Assembly: GCA_002224055.1 (NCBI GenBank)
Contig: AZLU01000255.1
Span: 1-56,771 of the forward strand
Length of the DNA: 56,771 bases
Source of the DNA: Pezizomycotina sp. ARF18
Lineage: Eukaryota > Ascomycota
Direction of reading: 5' to 3'
Positions 46,040 to 55,069 of the stretch are shown piece after piece. Both the position numbers and the translations under genes were made by a program. Positions within the stretch are counted from its first letter, which is position 1, and the number at the start of each line of letters is the position of its first letter. Under the pieces are notes generated by a model that was given only the letters and a program-made list of their open reading frames with translations, made no database searches and had not been told where the DNA came from.

Positions 46040-47479
46040 CTACAAACACATACGCCGCGCTGTTTTGAAAGCATTACAAGCGGAATCGAAACGAAAGAAA
46101 AAAGGCCATGACCAGTAAATACTAGCATTTATAAGTCGACATGGCACTCCGTGTTCACCCATTGTTCCTGTTGCCAGGGGCGAACTAATGCGTCTGAGCC
46201 TCTCCAGCGCCTCGTCCTCTTGGATGCTAGTCATTTCCGCCCGAGTAAGATGCTCCCGCACCATTACGTCGCGCATCCAATCTGAGTGATTCCTAGCCTC
46301 CGCAAGCACAGCGCGCGCAGGCGGGCCCTTCTCGATCGCCGATGTACTCTATCGCTAACGGATTCAGCGACCGGCGGCCCTTCCACGCCTTCAAGGACAG
46401 CTTCGGGAACCTCGGTCACGGTGCGTGAAGACGTCGTCGGGCTTCGAAGAGGGCGCGGAGGGCCGGGAGACAACCTGCAATGATCGCGCACATTTGCTCG
46501 AGGTCGTTAAGGAAGAATATTTTGTCATTGGAAGCTCGATGACGTAGCCGAGCTGCAGTACTAGGGCGGAACAAACGCTGAGAAAGCCGACCGTGAATGT
46601 CACGGCTAGTCCCAGCTTGGCTCCCATACTCTTATGGAGAGTGCCAATAAAGAAGAAAGGGAATAGATAGACTATTGAAGCGAATGTTAGTCACTCAATT
46701 TACGTCTATATGTAAAGGACTATACAACAGAATATGGTAAGGAGGCTTACCCAAGATATCAGTGACGCAGTGCCACCCATACACTGTCCAAATATACCAC
46801 CTTAAATTGAAGAACGGGCAAAATTTCTCAGGGTCAGGGTTCCAGCTTCTTGATACCGCGGACAGTCCGCAAAGCCGGTAACAAAATACACGATCCAGCC
46901 AGCGGCCACAGTAACATCGACCACAACCAGTCCCCTCTTCAGCCATCTCCAATCTTTATAAGCCGTTGCCCTCGAAGCGACTGGTGTACAGGATGAGCAG
47001 GCTTGTTTTAACTGCATACATACAGTGAAGGTAGGTCAAATTTTCGATGGCCCAGAGTTTCAATACCAACGATCGGGTAGGTAGCGGAACATCGTCTTCC
47101 ACATATGTCGTCGAAGAAATCGGTACCGGCGAGGATTATGTCTATGATACATTGCTCGAGGTAAAAGAGCCATGCGCATACGACGAGAATGTCTGACAGG
47201 CAGTCCAAGCTGAAAAGCGAGGATTTATTTTCGATCTTGTGCTCGGAAAGGGAAGCGGACGTATAATCGTAGGAGCACAAATATGAACGCGATGACCAGC
47301 GTCAAACCATTGGAACTATTTTTCGCGATGATAAGAAACGTTAGATAACGAAGTGGCAAAATATAGGACCAGATACCGTATACTTACAGCTTTACGAGAC
47401 CCATGTTACCGTAAGGTCGAACCGAGATGGTTTTTCCGATGTCTCTTCGACGATTCCCTCTTCTTTCTCCTTTTCTCAT
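46040..47479 (-). CDS. Third fungal rhodopsin-domain (PTH11-like) membrane protein, frames interrupted
   Basis: The start is taken as ATG at 47479, giving a basic N-terminus. A first intron opens with GTAAGT near 47394. Pieces in family order are NGLTLVIAFIFVLLRLYVRF, CLSDILVVCAWLFYLEQCII, ENLTYLHCMYAVKTSLLILY, LVVVDVTVAAGWIVYFVTGF, FFNLRWYIWTVYGWHCVTDI, an intron ending CTAAC..CAATAG, then VYLFPFFFIGTL, KLGLAVTFTVGFLSVCSALV and NDLEQMCAIIAGCLPALRAL. The tail is acidic (VTEVPEAVLEGVEGPPVAES, REHLTRAEMTSIQEDEALER) and ends between about 46150 and 46040. Several one-base shifts are needed. Likely a surface sensor with unknown ligand. Confidence 0.65.
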
Positions 47480-48747
47480 GAATGCTCCTTTTCTTATATC
47501 ATTTTTGCTCTTTCCCAACAGTGTTGGTAATAAATCCCGGATAAATCGAGAAATAATACGAACAAAAATGGTGGGCTCCAGGTTCTCTTAAATAAATTGC
47601 GAAATATCCCCTTTAAAAAGGCTCAAAAAGCCCCCACTTTTGCAGGATTCTCCACACACACGCAGGAACATACCGCTCGTACTCGCAAATCATAGCTAAT
47701 CCCAATCCCCGAATCGAACGGAATAACTCTGCTCCCTCGAGCTAGTCCTACTACGGCTGCGGAGGAGATCTCGTGAACTTGTGTGACGGCACACTCGAGG
47801 AGCCAATAGTAGCAACTCCACACCGAAGGGCCGAAGTGGCTTTTCACTATAACCTGAAACGACCAAAGACGGCGAAGAAAGACGATCGACCCAAAGTATT
47901 AAAAAACTGTAAACCGAAGACGCGTTAAGAGACACTGCAAAAAGTATTACCGGGCTTACCGGATACGGGTAGTATTGCCTTTAGACCTTTGCAAGCATTT
48001 TCGCAGTATATCTTTCTTCCAAGGAAGCGCCCGAAAGCTAAAGCCTTCCCAGTTTTCCAACAATTAATATGAGACTAGTACTATAGCAAGGGGCCTTAGA
48101 GACCAAGAAAATTCGGCAGTTACGGATCTTATCGATTTCAGACAACCAGAACAACAGGAACCTGGGCAATAAGGCAAGGATGCTTCATACACGAAGAGTT
48201 GCCCACGTTGCCCAGGATTTGCTGAGCTTTTCTATTTTATTAGTAGGGGGAAGGCTCGAGCGGTCGAGTCATTCTTTAGTATTCAACCCCTTAAAACGAT
48301 ATCAACGTATTTGAAGCCCGCCCGCAAAGGAAAAACCGCAATCAGATCAGAGCGCGGAATCCAAAGCCTGTTCAGAGCAGAGAAAGTTCAGACTGTTTAC
48401 AATGGAAGGTGCCACAGAAGCGTCCCCAATATTGTGGATACAGGAGGGAAAGAAAACGTCGTATTCGCCAAAGCAAACCCACTCAGCCCTGTTCAATATT
48501 TCTGCAGGTTCAACTTGTCAGTAATAAGCGAGCCTATTTCTGCATAGGGAGGGACAGACTCTTGGTAATATAACTTCGAGACGAAGGTGGTTTGTGTAGA
48601 ATAGTTTTGAATTTCAATGTGCAGGGTATTACTTTATGGTGTAGGCATTATATCACACTGTGAAGTACCTCTATCGTTGATATAAAGCCGATTCCTCATT
48701 TTTTTTTTTTTTTTATCGATTTTAACCTATCTCGTCAATGATACGTA

Positions 48748-48780
<33 letters not shown>

Positions 48781-49825
48781 AACAATTGTATATAAAATAC
48801 GTACGTATAATAATATAATAATAGTAATTAATAATATATAACGCATGAAGTGACTAGGTGCAAAAAAATATCGCCAGACTTTATCACACCAATGGTAAAA
48901 TGTGACGGCCCCACAGCAACCAGACTTTTGCTAACCCCCTGTACTTACAGTCTACACGTGCCGCCTGTTCCCTGCCGCCGAAAAAGTAAGGGGAAATATC
49001 TTAACAGCCCAAATCCTTTCTGAGGCTGTCTGAACCATTCTTATTGTTCCAGACCAAACGAGGAATTAATAGCGCACAGGATATACTGCCGTTATCTTGA
49101 AAGTTACGTACTATTTCAAGAAAAGAGATAGGGCAAGAACGACGGATATGGAATATAACCGACCTAAAACGTTTTAATATCGGTTAACAGAACTTTTGAT
49201 CTCATTCCATGCGATGGAAGTTTCTAACGAAAAACTCGAGATTCGAGAAGTTCCTTATTATCTCGTTCGCATTATGGACTTCTTCCTTTCCCCTTGTTAC
49301 TCCGCTAATCATTCCGTGAGTGTAATATAACTGCGTGGCGGTTTATCTCGAGAATCAACTACCTTGTCGAAACAAAGGTTTCCTATTCTTCTTTTCTTGC
49401 AGGAGAGCACGTAGCCATTGAGAAAGTCTGAACTGTTGCCCAGCCTAAAGGAGCGAGCTGGCGTAAGAATACCACTAACGATATATTAGCTTTAATTTGA
49501 GGTACTCGAGGAACTAAGCCTGACGTTGACTCTCAAGCAAATCCTTAACTCCTTAGAAGGATAGTAGGCGTATGAAGATGGATATAGGAAAACTTGGAAG
49601 CATTGTCGCGAAAGAGTAAATTATCTCATGATTTATCTCTACTTCAAGATCGCGTTAAACCCTTTATAATTTCGACATGCTTCATATCCTGATACAAGGC
49701 GAAGAGTAAGATTTCAACTTAAAGGCCATTTCCTGCGTCTCATGATGATTAATCTCTCTCTATAATCTCTCTATACGCCGTTCCCTCAATGTCGAAATAA
49801 AATAATAAATCTTAAGGAGTCACGT
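47480..49825. other. Gene-poor interval
   Basis: No gene is recognised. Two overlapping minus frames (47935-47696 and 47847-47623) are protein-like but without motifs. A T13A22 junction lies at 48748-48782 with atacgta nearby on both sides, making a large potential hairpin. Confidence 0.4.
48748..48782. repeat. T13A22 self-complementary tract
   Basis: Thirteen T are followed directly by 22 A, so at least 13 pairs could form a cruciform. A similar T10A13 tract lies at 29850-29872. Confidence 0.75.
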
Positions 49826-50068
49826 TCATCCTGTCGGCTGTCGAGCCGCGATGGTAGTGCTCCGGCGGGAACAATAGTCGCATCCAGAAGCTAAGAAGCC
49901 ATCTGCTAGTTTCGGCCGGGCTTCGGTATTATGCGAGACGTACTGTACCAGCTCTTCGGTTCCGCAGGTTATCGACGCGAACTCTGAGTACACAGACCGT
50001 TCGGCTGTAACATACGTTTCTCTGGCATGATCGCTGACAAAGACTTGCCGGTCGGAAATAAATTGCAT
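49826..50068 (-). CDS. Possible small protein, 80 aa
   Basis: ATG at 50068 in good context (gtaaccATGC) opens a frame reading MQFISDRQVFVSDHARETYV, SVYSEFASITCGTEELVQYV and DGFLASGCDYCSRRSTTIAA, with the stop at 49826-49828. The frame is richer in GC than the flanking DNA, a mild coding sign. It has no signal peptide or membrane segment. It may be a fragment of a larger gene. No family is recognised. Confidence 0.32.
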   Translation of the reverse strand: MQFISDRQVFVSDHARETYVTAERSVYSEFASITCGTEELVQYVSHNTEARPKLADGFLASGCDYCSRRSTTIAARQPTG

Positions 50069-50598
50069 GGTTACCAGGCTTAGATGAGTGGACGTTTCGG
50101 GGCCGCTGGGATGTGGGGGGTTACGTCGGTCGGTTCCAGGTCTCTGTTAGGGCTACTATCCTCAACGATCTCAACAGTTTTATAAAACAGGCAATAGTGG
50201 AGACACGTGCAAGCCGTTTTGGGAGCAAAACGAAGAGTGTGAGAAAGAAGACATGATACTCGATCCAGGCTTAGCTTGTCCTACGATCATACACGAAACC
50301 TACTTTACGTAAGCTATACTATATTGAGCTTCATATTGGAATATTGCTATATTTAATTTGATTCTGGGCGATATCAGTAGATATATTGCTAAATTTACTT
50401 TGATACTGAGCGATATCAGTAGGTGTATTGGCCATATTATAGTTGTTTTTACACTTCTTAACTCCGTAGAATATAGCATCCTTCGGATATACCGAGTGAT
50501 AAGCCCTGATCCCAGCCTTCCGTGACGATAGAGAGACCTTCCAGAAGTTCAAGTCAAGATGCTTAACCCCCCCCATCCTTCCTTAAGCGACGCGACTC
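50069..50598. other. Intergenic, no gene recognised
   Basis: It includes a short imperfect duplication: attgctatatttaatttgattctgggcgatatcagtag is followed by a similar copy about 53 bases later (50340-50425). No coding signature is visible. Confidence 0.45.
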
Positions 50599-51034
50599 TT
50601 ACAGCGTCAGCGTTGTAGCATTGCTTGTACGCGGCGGCCCCTGCGTGATATAACCTCCTGGGCACCTCGTGCAACCAGTATACGGCGCCAAACCCGTTGT
50701 GATGCTATTCGGTGGCAAACCTGGCATTCGATCGGAGTCGAAGTATAGAGGTGTACGTTCCAGAGTCGCAGAGCTTACATTTGTATATCGGGTCCTGACA
50801 GGATATAGCAGTCCAGAGGTAATACCCTGGAGTGCATTGTAGCCTGACGTCGTAGTAGTAGAGATGACTTGACTGGTTGACCTGCGGGCGCGGGTTGGAA
50901 GTCTGTCGGGTATGTCAGGCGGGGGTAGTTGCAGTTCGCGGTAGATTGGGGATTTGGGAGAGGAGAAGATGATGACTGTTGACTAAGGAGGAGAATGGAG
51001 ATGATGACGGAGAGAGTGATTGTATTACACCCAT
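50599..51034 (-). CDS. Secreted cysteine-rich protein resembling GCC2/GCC3 (ephrin-receptor-like) repeats, frames interrupted
   Basis: The start at 51034, with one base added near the start, gives a signal peptide (NTITLSVIISILLLSQQSSS). The next pieces in order are TANCNYPRLTYPTDFQPAPA, LYYYDVRLQCTPGYYLWTAI, SCQDPIYKCKLCDSGTYTS, PNSITTGLAPYTGCTRCPGG and YITQGPPRTSNATTLTL, with the stop at 50599-50601. Three frame changes are needed. The pattern CxPGYY..CxxCxxGTYTS..CxxCPGGYxTxGPxRTS resembles GCC2/GCC3 repeats, small disulfide-bonded extracellular modules. At least seven cysteines remain in the mature part. Role unknown. The similarity is by motif only. Confidence 0.5.
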
Positions 51035-52040
51035 AGCTGCGACCGAATTTGACTATTTCTTGTATAACTCTTCTAAAATCGAGGAATTCTTGTGTCTATT
51101 CGGGATCAAACCTCAGAAATGAAAGAACTATGTACAAATATAAAAATAGAATATAACCAAAAGGAAACATCCTTCTTTATCAACGTTTTTCAAACCCAAA
51201 AATATGAGGGTCATTACCAGCATCCACTGTCGTGCGGCTAAACAAATCTTTTTTCGAGCTGACACGAAAGCCACAGACTTTTTCCAGGGTCAGCCCTGAC
51301 ATACTAAATCCTGGATGCGATTGATTGGATGTATTCGTCAAGCCGTTGTGGACCGAAAGATCTCTTACGCTAGTCTTCTCTAGCCTAAAGTTGCGAAGCG
51401 AAGTGAAGAACAAAAAGAATTGTCAGCTGCGCTGAGTATAGCATAGATACAATTTTACAACCGATTTTGCATTTGAGCTTGCTTTCGCGCCATATCGGAA
51501 GGCGCTGTATCGCCGAAGCGAGGTCGATCGAATGCTGACCATTGCCCACTCAGGCTGTGCTTTCGGTTGAGTATTTTGCATTTGTCAACTGTTGCTTTCG
51601 TGCTCCATGTAGTGCACCTATCATGATATAAAGGCATCTGTAATTCCCTACGTAGGAAAATATCAAGGCCGCGAGGGTCAACCGTAGATCTCTAGAAGAC
51701 AATACACCATCAATAGGCGAGGATTTTACATGTGCCCCAAAGCTCGTTCAATATTATGCATAGTGTTAGGAACGGATCTCATCCAATAATTTATTGAGCT
51801 TTGAAAGAAGTAACTCAAGCATGGTCAAGCCAATAATTTTGCGCAGAACTTGATCACATCAATGGGTTACTGCATCATCAAAGAGTGCATTAACTTGGAT
51901 TGACAAACGTAAACAGAGAAGACCATAAATAATAATTCGATTTACGAATAAATATCTCTTGCGTTCGAGCTGTATCAAGATGTAATCCCGTCACCCGCTT
52001 GGAACGCTATATAAACAGTTACCCTAACCCAACTTCTTCA
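51035..52040. other. Intergenic, no gene recognised
   Basis: AT-rich sequence contains a 77-codon minus frame at 51413-51180 without a motif. The part next to 51034 should carry the promoter of the secreted protein gene. Confidence 0.4.
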
Positions 52041-52472
52041 CTAATTATCCTGCTCGATGAACTGCGCCGGCGGCTCCGAGGCATCCTCCTTGTACAGCGC
52101 GATGACTTCCGGTCCCCCAGCAACGGACTCGGGGCCTAACAATTAGCAAAAGTTAGTATATCTTTATCAGCCTACAGAGAAAGCAAGGAAATTTATCCTT
52201 ACCGGTAAGCTTCAACCTATAGTTCCCTCCCGACCAAGTCTGTATCTCATTTCCTGTATAAGCGAAGGTACGGATCAAAGCGTCTCCGATCGAGATCTTA
52301 ATGATCGTTATGCGCTCCGTGAAGTCTTCCTCCGTGGTAAGGTTTTGTACCACTTGGAATCGTCGGATTCGGCAGACTGGAGACCGAACCAAAACTGGAG
52401 CTGGTTGACGTCCGGTATTAGTTCGATGTCAAGGGTAACGTTCTGGAGATCGACGTAGTGGAAGTCGGACAT
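52041..52472 (-). CDS. Small hypothetical protein, 121 aa, one intron, one frame break
   Basis: Exon 1 from 52472 reads MSDFHYVDLQNVTLDIELIP, DVNQLQFWFGLQSAESDDSK, then after one base missing from an A run LTTEEDFTERITIIKISIGD and FAYTGNEIQTWSGGNYRLKL. The intron 52136-52202 (GTAAGG, TACTAAC, TTAG) joins LTG in phase to PESVAGGPEVIALYKEDASE and PPAQFIEQDN, with the stop at 52041. The corrected length is exactly 122 codons. The protein is acidic, mostly beta-like and without membrane segments. The frame is open back to an earlier ATG at 52613, but that codon sits only a few bases from the TATA box, so 52472 is preferred. No family is recognised. Confidence 0.6.
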
Positions 52473-52617
52473 CGTGGCACAATTTAAGGATGAATAAAAT
52501 GTATTGTTATAATGAGGTTGATATCGAAGGCTAGGTAAGTCTAGTGTTATGCGGGATGAGAAGTAGATTATAAAGGCGCTGATGAGGATAAAGCAGTAAG
52601 AGGGAGATGCCATGCGT

Positions 52618-52625
52618 TATTTATA
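52618..52625 (-). promoter_or_regulatory. TATA box of the 52472 gene
   Basis: TATAAATA on the minus strand lies 146 bases upstream of the chosen ATG. The spacing is close to the 138 bases seen for the secreted protein gene at 20945. Confidence 0.45.
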
Positions 52626-54380
52626 GTGCCCCGTCGCCATTCTCTAGCATCGGACTCCTCTCCCTTACTCTCTCCCACTTTTAAACTGAATGTTCAGGAA
52701 TAGCAGGCCTCTACGCGAGACCTGGTCTTCATAAATATTGCGTCTTACGTGCTCCTAGGATCAAGATGATGAATAAAAATTTGTTCTAAGCGGCCCAGAA
52801 TCCGCCGATCAATTCAACGAACACATGGCGTAATATCTCTAATCTACTCGAAAAAAAAAATGAAGTTTCCCGATGTGTATCAATCATTCTCCATCAGCCG
52901 CACGGATTATCATGAATACTTCACTGTACTTTTGAAATTTGGACGATATAAAATTTCAAGTCCATATTAGCATTGGTCGCTGTACGCAATATCAGGACAT
53001 GATTTCGGTAAAAAAGTCCGTTCTAAACTCGACGCGTGTGCAGCATATAGATGGTAACGCCAAGATGCACAGCCCGTTTTTGGCTGTATTGGTATATCTA
53101 TCTACGGGTACGGGTGGACCTCAGTGAACCCCGTCAACAGCCTCCGCTAAACAAGCCAATTAACGGTCCTTTTCTAGTCATTCGAAGGTTAGGATGACTT
53201 GCATTATACATAGATAACGGTCCGTATTCCTGTTTTGCTGCTTCATCAAGACATTAAAACAGGTAGTGGCTGCATGCGATCGGGCAAAGCTATAGTCTGG
53301 ACTTGCGGGAATTTTGTGTTAGCCGCAACAAACCTCGACTCTTTTCTGTCCTTTCTTTTTTGTCTAAATAAAAGGTAGAACCATATTGCAAAGGTAATTA
53401 ATTGCGACTGTGTATCTACAAGTTTCTTTTCGTTCAGACGGGCTTCTCTCATCTCGACTTGTATGTTACAACGTTATAGCATTTCTTCCGAACAACTATT
53501 TGGCTACCTCGGATCGACTACAAGTGTGAGCCGACTCAGCTTATGGCCTTCAGTGATTATAAAAATACTACTTCATCAATTAGAACACGTAACAGCATAG
53601 CTAGCAACAATCCGGTGCTCAACATTATTTTGCGTTACGCTGAAGCCTCTCCTTCCTTGCTGTATCAAGAGGCAGGTTTCCTTGCTCCGAATGATCACTG
53701 CATCCTTCAATCGATAATACTCAACCGGAAGGAAACTTTGCTATAACTACCTGGACATCTGGTTTCACCTCCAAAAAATCATAAAATGGGATACCCTACA
53801 TTGCGTCATATAACGCCAAATTTCCCCGCAGAGGATGCCTGTCATCATATGCCACCATATTTACGTCAACGTTTCGTGTACCCTAGATTCAACCATAGTA
53901 GCCCGATTCTTTTCCAAATCCGTGTATCGAACCACTAAAGTTCATTATTCATGCTCATGTGTGAAATCCAGCGTAAACCCGACAAAGAGATGAACCATCA
54001 AGAAATAAGGTCATGATATTGCCTTCCGTTATCACCGGCGTCATAAGTATGAATCTCGGAGTCTTCAGCGTTGCTTTGCTTCATGTAAGTCTAGTATACG
54101 GTAGGAGTTTCTAGGAAGAGAAAGGTAAATATGTACATAGAACGATGGAGGCCGGTGCCATCCATGAATATTTCTGTAGATGTTTATCATAACTCCTACC
54201 ACGTAAAGATACATTTCCTGAAGATTGGGAACCCATATAAGTCTTATCGTTATATAACGCTCCTTAAGGACGATCCGCCTCGACTCAAAACTCCCAGCAT
54301 ACTCTTCCGATCGTTGAGCCTTGATGGATATATCACGCTCGTCCTCCGGGTCTTGTCTCGCGCTTCCCACCGTAGTAACC
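52626..54380. other. Intergenic, no gene recognised
   Basis: There is a 67-codon plus frame at 53543-53746 beginning MAFSDYKNTTSSIRTRN and short minus frames, none with a motif. A minus frame at 54370-54065 (GSARQDPEDERDISIKAQRS) is hydrophilic and may be a C-terminal extension of the 54965 gene after a lost base. Confidence 0.35.
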
Positions 54381-54965
54381 TTAATCCGAGTCCGGACTCA
54401 GCAAAACCCGTGCGCTCCGAGCTAACTCTCTCCCGAGATTTGTCTCTACGCGTCCTTCTTCCCGTCTTGAAATCTTGCCTTTCCTCCTGCTCGGAGCTAC
54501 CCCCACACATCCGTTCTTCCTCTCCCAGATAAACCTAGCAGCATCAAGCTCCTCCCGCAACGCTTCCTTAGAATACCTCTCATCGCTCCACCGCGACTTC
54601 CAAACGTCCCTTTCACTTTTACTAGGGTCCTCCGCGCCGACTTGTTCCCTGATCCAGCGTATCCTCGCCATAGATTTTCCTGTTTGAGAAGCACCGCTTG
54701 ATGTGGTCCTGCGTTGCTTTCCAGCCGTCCTTGCCTTTGGTCGCGTTCTGGCGCTTTTTTTTGGTGGGGTTTGTTCTTTGGACCGATCTGGGACTGAAGG
54801 TGGCATCTGATCGTCTGGCGGGTGCTCCGGCTGTTGGTCTTCAATGAGGCCTTCCTCGGGCTCGCCTGCGATCCTCAAGCTGGTTTTATACCTCTTCCGC
54901 GTCGGCGACGGCGAGACCTCAGAGTCCGGAATCTCACACGGCGTGCTTCTCTTCCGCCCGCGCAT
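54381..54965 (-). CDS. Hypothetical basic, probably nuclear protein, 194 aa
   Basis: ATG at 54965 opens one uninterrupted frame, the longest clean small gene near the right end. It starts MRGRKRSTPCEIPDSEVSPS with a likely nuclear signal (TRKRYKTS). A disordered Pro/Arg/Lys stretch follows (SKEQTPPKKSARTRPKARTA), then a charged helical part (WKSRWSDERYSKEALREELD, AARFIWERK) and KISRREEGRVETNLGRELAR. No enzyme motif is seen. It starts only about 100 bases from the RIP block, so it could be a repeat-adjacent lineage-specific gene. A hydrophilic frame downstream (54.3 kb) may extend it. Confidence 0.5.
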   Translation of the reverse strand: MRGRKRSTPCEIPDSEVSPSPTRKRYKTSLRIAGEPEEGLIEDQQPEHPPDDQMPPSVPDRSKEQTPPKKSARTRPKARTAGKQRRTTSSGASQTGKSMARIRWIREQVGAEDPSKSERDVWKSRWSDERYSKEALREELDAARFIWERKNGCVGVAPSRRKGKISRREEGRVETNLGRELARSARVLLSPDSD

Positions 54966-55069
54966 CCGTCACCATCCTAGCGGCGGGCCATTTTCATACC
55001 CACGCGAGCCAAAACTCGCCGCTAAATCGCGCGGTATCAACCCTATTAACCCGATCTCCATGATTTAAA

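Noticed and set aside
52021-52040. Telomere-like ccctaaccc
   Set aside because: A single short occurrence in unique sequence is not an array.
52472-52613. N-terminal extension from ATG 52613 as a signal peptide
   Set aside because: The TATA box ends five bases upstream of that ATG, so it would not be transcribed.
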